Assembly: GCA_963668185.1 (NCBI GenBank)
Contig: OY764162.1
Span: forward strand, 558,001-622,000
Direction of reading: 5' to 3'
Length of the DNA stretch: 64,000 nucleotides
DNA from: G963668185 sp963668185
GTDB lineage: Bacteria > Chloroflexota > Dehalococcoidia > Lucifugimonadales > G963668185
Of the stretch, positions 17,132 through 25,316 are shown one piece after another. The notes beneath the pieces were generated by a model. The model saw nothing but the letters and a program-made list of their open reading frames with translations. It ran no database searches and was not told where the DNA came from. A program made the translations under genes and the position numbers. Within the stretch, counting starts at the first letter, position 1, and each line of letters begins with the position of its first letter.

Positions 17132-17186
17132 CCAGGCAGTGCAGGGTAGCGACGATAGACTGCCCTTGTGATTCCGAGGTGACTGA

Positions 17187-17453
17187 ATGAAGAGTGCGCC
17201 AAAGACAACTGAGCTTAAGTTGACCGCCGTCCTGTACGAGCCGTCGGAATCCACCGAACCGGACAAGTACATGGCCGAGGTTCCGGCGCTCCCGGGCTGC
17301 CGCGCGTGGGGAGACACGCCGGAAGAGACGCTCGCCATACTTCAGGATGTCGCGCAGGCGTTCGTGGATTCCTACGTGGAGTGTGGGGACAAGCTTCCAG
17401 AATCGGATTCCGAGAACTCTGTCGACTCCAAAGAGCTTGTGGTTGCTGTGTGA
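17187..17453 (+). CDS. hicB: HicB family antitoxin
   Basis: An 88-residue HicB-like protein with the partial RNase H-like fold. The pattern YMAEVPALPGCRAWGDT, followed by PEETLAILQDVAQAFVDSY, is typical of the family. It should neutralise the HicA toxin encoded next, which starts 4 bp before this stop codon (GTGA overlap). The short C-terminus shows no obvious HTH or ribbon-helix-helix extension, so DNA binding for autoregulation is not evident. The order antitoxin-toxin is the reverse of the commonest hicAB arrangement but is known. Confidence 0.85.
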   Translation: MKSAPKTTELKLTAVLYEPSESTEPDKYMAEVPALPGCRAWGDTPEETLAILQDVAQAFVDSYVECGDKLPESDSENSVDSKELVVAV

Positions 17454-17659
17454 CCTATAGAGAGCTAACTCGTAGGCTGCGCCGTTGTGGTTGCAGACTT
17501 CTTCGGAGAGCCAGGGGCAGTCACAACATCTGGATAAATGAGGCCACAGGCAAGAGGACCACGATTCCAGACCACGGCTCCCGGGATCTACGGCCAGGGA
17601 CCATCAGCGCAATCCTGAGAGATTTGGGCGTTTCGAGAGACCAACTCATGGGAAGCTGA
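17450..17659 (+). CDS. hicA: HicA family mRNA interferase toxin
   Basis: A 69-residue HicA toxin with the double-stranded-RNA-binding-like fold. It starts with a GTG overlapping the hicB stop: (V/M)TYRELTRRLRRCGC. The catalytic histidine is in GSHNIWIN, followed by the family pattern TTIPDHGSRDLRPGTISAIL and a C-terminal DLGVS. HicA cleaves mRNA in a ribosome-independent way; HicB blocks it. Overlapping coupling with hicB ensures co-production. The gene is convergent with uvrC. Confidence 0.87.
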   Translation: MTYRELTRRLRRCGCRLLRRARGSHNIWINEATGKRTTIPDHGSRDLRPGTISAILRDLGVSRDQLMGS

Positions 17660-17707
17660 CGATGCTCGGAGCGGCGCGGATTATCTCGGCCGGGGCAACG
17701 GTTCCCG

Positions 17708-19624
17708 CTACAGGTACTCTTTGATGCGGCGGGCGGTCTTCATCGTCAGGCCGGGGACGGCGGCGATGTCCTCCAGGGGCGCGTCCTGGATCGCCTTCAC
17801 GGAGCCGAACCGGCGCAGCAGCATCCGCCGGCGCTTGGGGCCGATGCCGGGCACGAGATCCAGCGATGACTGCACGGTCCGCTTGGAGCGCCGCTCCCGG
17901 TGGAAGGTTATCGCGAACCTGTGCGCCTCGTCCCTCACGCGCTGCATCAGAAACAGGCCCTGCGACGTGCGCGGCAGAACGACCGGCTCCGGCATGTTGG
18001 GGACGAATATCTCCTCGTTCTCCTTGGCGATGCTGGCAAGCGGTATGTAGTCGATGCCGAGGTCCAGCATGACCTGCACCGCCGTACCCAGGTGGCCTTT
18101 GCCGCCGTCGATCAGCACGAGGTCCGGAACGCGTCGCCATGCCTGGGTGGTCGCGGGTTCGTCGCCCTGGGCGTCCGGCTCTCTGCCCTCCGCGGCGAGG
18201 CGCTTGAATCTGCGGGTCAGCATCTCGGCCATCATCGCGTAGTCATCGACGCCTTCGACGCTCTTGATCTTGAACCGGCGGTAGTTCGAGTTGCTCGACT
18301 TGCCGTCCTGGAACACGACCATCGAGCCCACGGGGTTGCTGCCCTGTATATTGGAGATGTCGTAGCACTCTATCCGGCGCGGCAACCTTGGAAGTCCCAG
18401 CGCCTCCTGCACCTCCTCCATTGCCGAGTCCGGGTTGGCGCCCTCCGCCTGCTTGATCTTGAGCTGCTCGACGCCCTCGGCGGCGTTCTGCGCCACCATC
18501 TCCAGGAGCTTGCGCTTTTCGCCCCGTTGCGGGACCCGTATCTCCACGCGCCCGCCGCGCTTCTCGCGCAGCCAGTCCACGATTGAGTCCTGGCCCTCGA
18601 TGGCGTGCTGCACTAGGATCAGCCTCGGGACGTACGGGTTGGCGTCGTAGAACTGTTTGACGAAGGCCGTAACCGCCTTCGCCGGATCGTCGTCATCGGT
18701 CCCGGACATGATGAAATGGTCGCGTCCGATGAGCTTCCCCTGCCGTATGAAGAACACTTCCACCCACGTCTCGCCATACGCCGGGGACAGGGCGATGACG
18801 TCGGTCGTCTCCGAGGTGAGGTGAAACACCTTCTGGCCTTCCAGCACCTTTTCGACGGCCTGGAGCTGGTCGCGAAGCGCCGCGGCGCGCTCGAAGTTGA
18901 GGTCGTCGGCTGCGGCACGCATGTTCCTGTTGAGCCCTCGAACGACCTGGCTGGTCCTGCCCTCTAGGAACAGGACCACCTGCTCGATGATCTCCCGGTA
19001 CTCCTCTTTGCCGATCTCGCCGGTGCAGGGCGCGAGGCACCGCTTGATGTGGTACTCCAGGCACGGCCTTGGATCCGTGCCGGTGATCGCCTTGGTGCAC
19101 GACCGGTAGGGGAACAGGCGCTTGAGCAGGGCGAGCGTGCGCCGCACGCTGCTGGCGCTTGCGAACGGCCCGAAGTACCTGGAGCCGTCCTGGTTGATCC
19201 GCCTCGTGAAATAGACCTGCGGAAAGTCTTCCGTCACGTCAATCTTGATGTACGGGTAGGTCTTGTCGTCCTTGAGGCGGGCGTTGAACGGAGGCTGGTG
19301 CCGCTTGATGAGCGTGTTCTCGAGAATGAGCGCCTCCGACTCCGTGTCCGTGACGACGAACTCGAAGTCGGCCACACGCTCGACCATCCGGCGGATCTTC
19401 GGCTCGAGACCCAGTGGGTTCTGAAAGTAGGAGCGCAGCCGGTTGCGGAGGCTGGCGGCCTTCCCGACGTACAGGACGGCGTCGTCCTTGCCGCGCATCG
19501 TGTACACGCCCGGCCTGGAGGGCGCGGCCTTCAGGCGCTCGGAGAAGTCGGCGCGGCCCCTGGGCGCGGCGCGCTTCTTGCGCCCCTTTGGCGTCGGTTT
19601 GCTACTCGGGGCGGACGTCGTCAC
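17708..19624 (-). CDS. uvrC: Excinuclease ABC subunit C
   Basis: A 638-residue UvrC, normal length. It makes the 3' and 5' incisions in nucleotide excision repair with UvrA and UvrB. The N-terminal GIY-YIG nuclease (about 35-115) begins PGVYTMRGKDDAVLYVGKA. The UVR domain for UvrB contact is near 215-255 (LNFERAAALRDQL). The RNase H-like 5' nuclease domain follows (ECYDISNIQGS, LVLIDGGKGHL). The C-terminal tandem helix-hairpin-helix (LVPGIGPKRRRMLLRRFGS and AAVPGLTMKTARRI) binds DNA. The N-terminus has a basic Lys/Arg-rich extension. The start overlaps the small membrane protein gene upstream by 4 bp, so it is translated in the xerD-small protein-uvrC transcript. Confidence 0.97.
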   Translation of the reverse strand: MTTSAPSSKPTPKGRKKRAAPRGRADFSERLKAAPSRPGVYTMRGKDDAVLYVGKAASLRNRLRSYFQNPLGLEPKIRRMVERVADFEFVVTDTESEALILENTLIKRHQPPFNARLKDDKTYPYIKIDVTEDFPQVYFTRRINQDGSRYFGPFASASSVRRTLALLKRLFPYRSCTKAITGTDPRPCLEYHIKRCLAPCTGEIGKEEYREIIEQVVLFLEGRTSQVVRGLNRNMRAAADDLNFERAAALRDQLQAVEKVLEGQKVFHLTSETTDVIALSPAYGETWVEVFFIRQGKLIGRDHFIMSGTDDDDPAKAVTAFVKQFYDANPYVPRLILVQHAIEGQDSIVDWLREKRGGRVEIRVPQRGEKRKLLEMVAQNAAEGVEQLKIKQAEGANPDSAMEEVQEALGLPRLPRRIECYDISNIQGSNPVGSMVVFQDGKSSNSNYRRFKIKSVEGVDDYAMMAEMLTRRFKRLAAEGREPDAQGDEPATTQAWRRVPDLVLIDGGKGHLGTAVQVMLDLGIDYIPLASIAKENEEIFVPNMPEPVVLPRTSQGLFLMQRVRDEAHRFAITFHRERRSKRTVQSSLDLVPGIGPKRRRMLLRRFGSVKAIQDAPLEDIAAVPGLTMKTARRIKEYL

Positions 19625-19983
19625 CGTAGAACAAACGACAGAACGACCAGCACGGACACCAGGAGCGTGATCAGAACGCCGATCCGCCTCAACTCCGAGC
19701 CGAGGTGCCTGTAGGCCGGCTCCGGCTGAGCGGCGGCGCGGCGCGAGCTTCGTCGCCTCGCCGGCGCCTGGGGCTCCGCCGGCTGCGCGACCGCGGCGGC
19801 CGGCGCGCGGGCGGGTCGGGGAGCCGGGGTCGATACCTGCACCTGCGCCGCCTCCGCGCTTTCCGTGGGGGCGACAGCGGCCGAGGCCTGCGGAGGGGCT
19901 GGGCGCTCCCTGCTCTTAGTGCGCCTCTTCCTGCGGTTCAGCCTGGCCTGCCTGGATGCGGCCCTTCGGGACTTGCTGGGCAT
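19621..19983 (-). CDS. Small tail-anchored membrane protein, unknown function
   Basis: A 120-residue protein of three parts. There is a highly basic N-terminus (about residues 1-28, Lys/Arg-rich). A low-complexity Ala/Pro/Gln linker follows to about 90. A single C-terminal hydrophobic helix (IGVLITLLVSVLVVLSFVL) completes it. The layout predicts a protein anchored by its tail with the basic end in the cytoplasm, where it could touch nucleic acid or ribosomes; that is speculation. It overlaps uvrC by 4 bp and lies 81 bp after xerD. The family is not one I recognise. Confidence 0.7.
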   Translation of the reverse strand: MPSKSRRAASRQARLNRRKRRTKSRERPAPPQASAAVAPTESAEAAQVQVSTPAPRPARAPAAAVAQPAEPQAPARRRSSRRAAAQPEPAYRHLGSELRRIGVLITLLVSVLVVLSFVLR

Positions 19984-20064
19984 TTCAACACCTGCCTTCT
20001 GCGTGGCCGAAGCCGTCGGGCGCCAAGAGCGCGGTCTGCGTTGTCGTGGCCCCGCGGCCTTCGG

Positions 20065-20961
20065 TCAGGCTCGAGGATGCGCCCGGTCGTACTCGTTCCT
20101 GACGTGTTCCGTGGTGAGGTGAGTATAGACCTGCGTAGTCGTAATGCTAGCATGACCCAGCAGTTCTTGAACATGGCGCAGCGGCGCCCCGCCGTGCAAC
20201 AGGTGTGTGGCGAAGCTGTGCCGCAGCGTGTGAGGCGTCAGGGCGCCGTTGATGCCTGCCTGCTGCGCGTGCTTCTTGAGGATCAGCCAGAACCCCTGCC
20301 TTGTGAGGCGCTTTCCCTTGCGGTTCAGGAACACCGCCTGCTCGTCCTCCGCGCCGTTCAGCTCCGGCCTTGCCGCCTCCATGTACTCGCTGAGCACGTC
20401 TATTGCCGCGCCGTGGAGAGGGACGAGGCGCTCCTTCGCTCCCTTGCCGAACACCCTCACGAAGCCCTGTTCGAGGTCCAGATCCTCTTTGTCGAGCTGC
20501 ACCAACTCGCTGACTCTCATGCCCGTCGCGTACATGAGCTCCACCATCGCGTGGTCGCGCCTCGAGTCCACGGAATCACCGTCCGACACTTCGTCCAGCA
20601 GCCGGTCCACGTCTTCCATGTCAATCGTCTTGGGCAGAGCGCGTCCCGTTCGCGGAGCGGCCAGGTTCTCCGTTGGGTTCTTCTCGACCACTCCGTCTTC
20701 CAGGAAGAAGGCGAACATCGACTTCGAGGCGGCGAGCTTGCGCGCCTTCGTGGCGTCGGAGTAGCCGAGTTCGTGCAGCTTCATCGCATAGTCCATCAGG
20801 CGCCGTTCGTCGACATCCCTCCACGCCGCGCCGTTCCCGTCTTCCTCGAGGTACTCGGTAAGCTGGCGGAGATCGTTTCTGTACGCGGCGAGAGTGTGCG
20901 TGGAGACGCCGCGCTCCACGGCCATGAAGTCCAGGAAACTTTCCACGTGCGTCCAAAGCAT
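20065..20961 (-). CDS. xerD: Tyrosine recombinase XerD/XerC type
   Basis: A 298-residue tyrosine recombinase of the usual Xer length, with an N-terminal SAM-like core-binding domain (1-100) and a C-terminal catalytic domain. All catalytic residues are visible: R149 (GMRVSEL), K176 (GKGAKERLVP), H244 and R247 (HTLRHSFATH), H270 (LGHAS) and Y279 (VYTH). It should resolve chromosome dimers at dif together with a partner, or act alone as in single-Xer lineages. No dif-like site is seen here. Being embedded with uvrC and a small membrane protein gene argues for a housekeeping recombinase rather than a mobile-element integrase. Confidence 0.9.
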   Translation of the reverse strand: MLWTHVESFLDFMAVERGVSTHTLAAYRNDLRQLTEYLEEDGNGAAWRDVDERRLMDYAMKLHELGYSDATKARKLAASKSMFAFFLEDGVVEKNPTENLAAPRTGRALPKTIDMEDVDRLLDEVSDGDSVDSRRDHAMVELMYATGMRVSELVQLDKEDLDLEQGFVRVFGKGAKERLVPLHGAAIDVLSEYMEAARPELNGAEDEQAVFLNRKGKRLTRQGFWLILKKHAQQAGINGALTPHTLRHSFATHLLHGGAPLRHVQELLGHASITTTQVYTHLTTEHVRNEYDRAHPRA

Positions 20962-21165
20962 TCAGGGCACCTCGTTCATTGATGCAGTAGAGGATCCAGC
21001 TTAGTTGGGGCATACCGCGCCATGATTGGCGGATTCAGTCCTCTTTCCGTCGCGTTTCGAGCCTGTCGAGGCCCGGTCCGAATGGGCGATTGAACTCACG
21101 CGCCACCGGCCCGGCGCGTTATACTGCTGAGGAGTACCGTTTCATACGTTTGCCGGAAGTGACGA

Positions 21166-22095
21166 ATGATCGAAATCGACGTTAGCCCGAACCTGTTTTC
21201 GGGCGCTGTGATTCTCAGTTGGCACGGCGTGTTCGCCTTCGCGGCCGTGGCGACCGCCGTGTTTCTCGTGGGGCGTTGGGCCAGGCTGGTGAGGGTTGAA
21301 CCCGACGCCGTTTACTCGATTGCCGTCTGGGCGGTTTCAGGAGGAGTCATCGGCGCGCGATTCTTCCACGTTGTGGACAGGTGGGACCTGTACAGCAACA
21401 CGCCATGGGAAGCCCTGGCATTCTGGCAACCCGGCATCGCCGTCTGGGGCGGGGTGCTCGGGGGGTTTGCCGGAGGCGTCATTGCGGCAGTGGTACTCGA
21501 GTGGCTGCGCAAGCGGCGCTGGGCAAAGGAGCAGGCCGATCTGCCGGAGGACCGGCGCGCGCCGTACGAGCCTGCTTACCCGATCGGCAAAATCGCGGAC
21601 ATTACGGCGCCGGCCATGCTGTTCGTCCTGGCGGTGGGCAGGCTGGGGGACATCGTCAACGGCGAGCACTGCTCCAGGGGCACCGACTTCTTCCTGGGCT
21701 TCGTCTGGACGGCCCCCGATACGATTGCCAGAAACTGCGCCAGCGGATTCGGGACGGCGGCGCAGCCGTCAATCGCGTATGAGATGCTGCTGTCGTTCGG
21801 CGCATTATGGATCGTGTGGAAGCTGAGGGCGCGGCTGCGGCCCGACGGTATGCTGTTCGCGCTGTTCCTGGGGCTGTACTCCCTCATCCGCTTCGTAACG
21901 ATGTACCTCAGGGAAGAGAAGATCTGGGTCGCAGGCATGTCGGAGGCCCAGTTGGTTGCCCTGGGCGTCTTGGTGATCGTCGGAGTCCTTCTGCTGGTCA
22001 GGGCGCGCTTCACGGAGCGGCTGGAGTTGGAGCCGTTGCCTGCCGTTGAGCGCGGCTCGCGGGCGCAGCGCCGCCGCAGACGCCGGGGAGCGTAG
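21166..22095 (+). CDS. lgt: Prolipoprotein diacylglyceryl transferase
   Basis: A 309-residue Lgt, which transfers diacylglycerol to the lipobox cysteine of prolipoproteins at the outer face of the cytoplasmic membrane. Seven or so hydrophobic helices are visible. Diagnostic motifs are GIAVWGGVLGG (residues 90-100) and the Lgt signature GRLGDIVNGEH (158-168) with its essential arginine. Compared with compact Lgt proteins it has an Arg-rich loop at about 113-135 and a very basic C-terminal tail (QRRRRRRG). Its presence fits the six predicted lipoproteins in this window. A weak -10-like TATACT lies upstream at 21120 without a well-spaced -35. Confidence 0.95.
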   Translation: MIEIDVSPNLFSGAVILSWHGVFAFAAVATAVFLVGRWARLVRVEPDAVYSIAVWAVSGGVIGARFFHVVDRWDLYSNTPWEALAFWQPGIAVWGGVLGGFAGGVIAAVVLEWLRKRRWAKEQADLPEDRRAPYEPAYPIGKIADITAPAMLFVLAVGRLGDIVNGEHCSRGTDFFLGFVWTAPDTIARNCASGFGTAAQPSIAYEMLLSFGALWIVWKLRARLRPDGMLFALFLGLYSLIRFVTMYLREEKIWVAGMSEAQLVALGVLVIVGVLLLVRARFTERLELEPLPAVERGSRAQRRRRRRGA

Positions 22096-22114
22096 CCGCA
22101 GCGGTCCCCCATCC

Positions 22115-22172
22115 TGGCCCTTCGAGGGACTCAGGACAGGCTCTTCTCCAGCAAACTGGGGAAGGGACAATA
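22115..22172. repeat. Degenerate copies of dispersed intergenic repeats
   Basis: Between lgt and recJ lie decayed copies of the CCCTTCGAGGGACTCAGGAC repeat (inverted relative to other copies) and of the CCAGCAAACTGGGGAAGG hairpin. They sit between convergent genes and could act as a weak bidirectional stem-loop. Confidence 0.45.
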
Positions 22173-22196
22173 GAAATGCCGCCTGAAGGCAGTGGA

Positions 22197-23921
22197 CTAC
22201 TCTTTCTGACCGCTGGGCGCGAAGTCCTGCACGGTTAGCTGGACTCTCCTGCGTCCACGCCACTCGTCAATCGTCGGCGAGTACACGACGTCGATCCGCC
22301 CGTATGCCTCCTGAAGCCGATCTCCCATCCTGAACGCGATCGCGTCTAGTAGCGCGCCGCCCTCGAACAGCGCCAGCTTCAGATGGCGACCGTCTTTTCC
22401 GACGCGCCTCGCCTCCGCCACGCTGACGCCCCTAGCGACGAAGACGGGCCTGGGATTGTCCTGGCCGAACGGCGACAGAGACTCTACGAACTGCACGGCG
22501 CTCTCAGAGGCGGCGGAGAGCGGCAGCTCGCAGTCGATTTCCAGCGTGGGCGTCAACGTCGAAGGGTCTATCCTGGCGGCGGCATAGTCATGCAGTCTCC
22601 GCTCGATCTCAGGGAGATCTGAGGTCCTGGCGGTGAACCCGGCCGCAAGCGCGTGACCTCCATGCCGTATCAGCAGGTCCTCGCACAACCGCAGCGCCCC
22701 CACTATGTTCACCTCCGGGATGCTTCGGGCGCTCGCCCGGCTGACCTCTGGCCCTTGTGACATGACTATTGCCGGCCGCACGTGCTCGTCGCTGAGTTGC
22801 CCGGCCATCGGGCCCAGGATGCCGGGGTGCCAGTCCGGGTGACCCACGACGATGATCGGCGGGACTCCGCCCGGGAAGCGCGTCTGCTCCTCAGCGAGCG
22901 ACATCGCTTCGTCCGTCAGGGACCTCCGTTGCTGGTTCAGATGCTCCAGTTCGGCGGCAAGCTGTTGCGCCTCGGCTGGGCTGGTTGTCGTCAAGAGATC
23001 GAGGCTGGTCTTGGGCGTTCCTATCCTGCCTGCGGCGTTCAGTCTCGGAATGAGCGAGAAGGCCAGGTCAACCTCATCCAGCGTCCCCCGCGATACCCTT
23101 GCCGACTCCATCAGCGCCCTCAGGCCGGTGTTCCCGGTCCGGTTCAATTGCCTGAGGCCCCGTGACACGAAGTAGCGGTTCTCTCCCTCCATCGGCCCCA
23201 CGTCGGCCACCGTTCCGAGCGCTACCAGCTCCAGCAGGTGCTCGGGGCGACGAAGGCCCCGGCTCTCGAACATCGCGGCGACCAGCTTGTATGCCATGCC
23301 GGCCCCGGTCAGGTCTTTGAAGGGGTACTTCGATCCCGGCATCCCTGCGTGTACGACGGCGCAGGCGGCGGGAAGCAGGGCCTCGGGCGAATGGTGGTCG
23401 GTGACTATGGTGTCGATGCCGAGCTGCGAGGCGAGACCTACCTCGTCCAGGTCGGTTACGCCGCAGTCCACGGTGACGCAGACCGTCGCGCCCGCGTCGG
23501 CTAGCTCTCGTACCGCGTCCGCATTCAGGCCGTGGCCTTCGGCCTCTCGGTCCGGCAGGTAGGGGATCGTGCGTCCGCCCAACTCCTGCAGGCCGAGCAC
23601 AAGGACCGCCGTGCCGCTGATGCCGTCCACGTCGAAGTCGCCGTAAACGCCGATCGTTTCGCCCGCGCGAATGGCCGCCTCCAGCCGTCGCACGGCTTGG
23701 GCCATGCCTGGAATCAGTCCAGGGTCATGCTCCAAGTGTGGGCCGACTTCTAGGAATGCCCGGGCCTCCTCAGGCGTGCGGACGCCCCGGTTGTACAGAA
23801 GGCGCGCATGGAGCGAGGGCAGGTCCAGCCGGTCGGCGAGCCCAGCCGGCGGGGGAGGGGCAATGCGCCATGTCTTCGAGGGCCTGGTCGAGGAAGGGTA
23901 GGGCGTGCCGGCCGAGGTCAA
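22197..23921 (-). CDS. recJ: Single-stranded-DNA-specific exonuclease RecJ
   Basis: About 574 residues, the usual RecJ length. RecJ is a 5'-3' single-strand exonuclease in recombination and repair. The DHH phosphoesterase motifs are YGDFDVDG, VDCGVTDLDEV and VTDHHSP, followed by the DHHA1 part with RHGGHALAAGF (GGH motif). The C-terminal OB-like domain follows. I placed the start at a TTG one base after the fabF stop (TGAcTTG), with AAGGA upstream, implying translational coupling. A Met 16 codons further upstream lies inside fabF. The start is uncertain but the gene is not. Confidence 0.93.
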   Translation of the reverse strand: MTSAGTPYPSSTRPSKTWRIAPPPPAGLADRLDLPSLHARLLYNRGVRTPEEARAFLEVGPHLEHDPGLIPGMAQAVRRLEAAIRAGETIGVYGDFDVDGISGTAVLVLGLQELGGRTIPYLPDREAEGHGLNADAVRELADAGATVCVTVDCGVTDLDEVGLASQLGIDTIVTDHHSPEALLPAACAVVHAGMPGSKYPFKDLTGAGMAYKLVAAMFESRGLRRPEHLLELVALGTVADVGPMEGENRYFVSRGLRQLNRTGNTGLRALMESARVSRGTLDEVDLAFSLIPRLNAAGRIGTPKTSLDLLTTTSPAEAQQLAAELEHLNQQRRSLTDEAMSLAEEQTRFPGGVPPIIVVGHPDWHPGILGPMAGQLSDEHVRPAIVMSQGPEVSRASARSIPEVNIVGALRLCEDLLIRHGGHALAAGFTARTSDLPEIERRLHDYAAARIDPSTLTPTLEIDCELPLSAASESAVQFVESLSPFGQDNPRPVFVARGVSVAEARRVGKDGRHLKLALFEGGALLDAIAFRMGDRLQEAYGRIDVVYSPTIDEWRGRRRVQLTVQDFAPSGQKE

Positions 23922-23922
23922 G

Positions 23923-25161
23923 TCAGTCCTTGAACTCTTGGAAGACCAGCGACGCGTTGTGGCCGCCAAAGCCGAACGAGTTGCTCATCACCGTGCTTAC
24001 CTTGCCGCGCCGCGCCGTGTGCGGCACGTAGTCGAGGTCGCACGCCGGGTCCGGGGTCTCCAGGTTGATGGTCGGCGGCATGACGTCGTCCGCTATGGAA
24101 AGCACGCTCACCGCCGCCTCGATCGCTCCGCTCGCGCCGAGCAGGTGCCCGGTCATCGACTTCGTGGACGAGATCGGTATCCTGTAAGCCTCCTCTTCGA
24201 AGACCGACTTGATGGCCATGGTCTCGTACTCGTCGTTCAGAGGCGTGGATGTCCCGTGAGCGTTGATGTAGTCGACTTCGTCCGGGTTTATCCCGGCGTC
24301 TTTGAGCGCCAGCTTCATTGCTCGCGCGCCGCCTTCGCCCTCCGGCGCGGGTTGGGTGACGTGGTGGGCGTCGGCTGTGGAGCCGTAGCCGACCATCTCG
24401 GCGATCGGCGTCGCGCCCCGTCTCTCGGCGTGCTCCAGCGACTCCAGCACCAGGACAGCCGCGCCTTCGCCCATCACGAACCCGTCGCGCTCCGCGTCGA
24501 ACGGACGGGAGGCGCGCTGAGGATCGTCGTTTCGCTTCGAAAGCGCGCGGCACGCGTTGAATCCGGCCACGCCAATGGGGCAAATCGCCGCTTCGGACCC
24601 TCCGGTGACGGCGGCGTCCACGTCGCCCCGGCGTATGTACTGGAACGCCACGCCTATGGAGTCAGCGCCGCTGGAGCAGGCCGAGACGGTGGAGAAGTTC
24701 GGCCCCTTCGCGCCAAGCGCCATCGAGACCTGGCCGGACGCCATGTCCGGCAGCATCATCGGCACGAAGAACGGGCTGATCCGGTTGGGGCCGGACTTCT
24801 GCAGAACGCCCAGTTGGTCGGACAGCGTAATAAGCCCTCCGATGCCGCTTGCGACCATTGAGGACACCCTGTGCGAGTTCGTCCCGTTGATGCTCAGCCC
24901 CGCGTGCGCCTGCGCCTCGAGCGCCGCCGCGACGGCCAACTGCACGAACCGGTCCATCCGCCTGGCTTCCTTGCGGCCCAGAAGCGACTCCGGTTCGAAG
25001 CCTTTGACTTCTGCCGCGATAGTCGTCGCGTACCCGTCCGTATCGAATGACGTGATCTGGTCCACGCCGGACCTGCCTTCCACCAGCCCATCCCAGGTGG
25101 ACTCCCGGTCCAGCCCAAGCGGGCTGACGACGCCGACACCGGTTACGACTACACGGTTCAT
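23923..25161 (-). CDS. fabF: 3-oxoacyl-[acyl-carrier-protein] synthase II
   Basis: A 412-residue condensing enzyme that elongates acyl-ACP with malonyl-ACP in fatty-acid synthesis. The catalytic Cys is C162 in STVSACSSGADSIG, and the two histidines are H302 (NAHGTSTPLND) and H339 (GHLLGASG). Length and motifs are typical of FabF. It starts with MNRVVVTGVGVVSPLG. No acpP or other fab genes are adjacent; instead recJ follows, separated by one base, so the pair is co-transcribed. Divergent from mtaB across 155 bp. Confidence 0.95.
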   Translation of the reverse strand: MNRVVVTGVGVVSPLGLDRESTWDGLVEGRSGVDQITSFDTDGYATTIAAEVKGFEPESLLGRKEARRMDRFVQLAVAAALEAQAHAGLSINGTNSHRVSSMVASGIGGLITLSDQLGVLQKSGPNRISPFFVPMMLPDMASGQVSMALGAKGPNFSTVSACSSGADSIGVAFQYIRRGDVDAAVTGGSEAAICPIGVAGFNACRALSKRNDDPQRASRPFDAERDGFVMGEGAAVLVLESLEHAERRGATPIAEMVGYGSTADAHHVTQPAPEGEGGARAMKLALKDAGINPDEVDYINAHGTSTPLNDEYETMAIKSVFEEEAYRIPISSTKSMTGHLLGASGAIEAAVSVLSIADDVMPPTINLETPDPACDLDYVPHTARRGKVSTVMSNSFGFGGHNASLVFQEFKD

Positions 25162-25316
25162 GTGCGTTGGACTCCAGGCTCCTTTACCGCCGAAAGGGAC
25201 GATTATGAAACAGCCCGCCGAATCTCATCATCGACCGGCCGCCCCTTCAGGCGGCGTCAAGGATACCACAAGGCTGTTCAGCCGCCGCAGTTCCTCATCC
25301 TGCTAGAATCCTGTCC

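Noticed and set aside
20065..20961. Xer recombinase as integrase of a mobile island
   Set aside because: It has normal Xer length, lies in an operon-like run with uvrC, and no attachment sites, dif-like site or phage genes are nearby.
21090..21125. Possible lgt promoter TTGAAC and TATACT
   Set aside because: The boxes are 24 bp apart, too far for a standard sigma-70-type promoter; only the -10-like box is worth noting.
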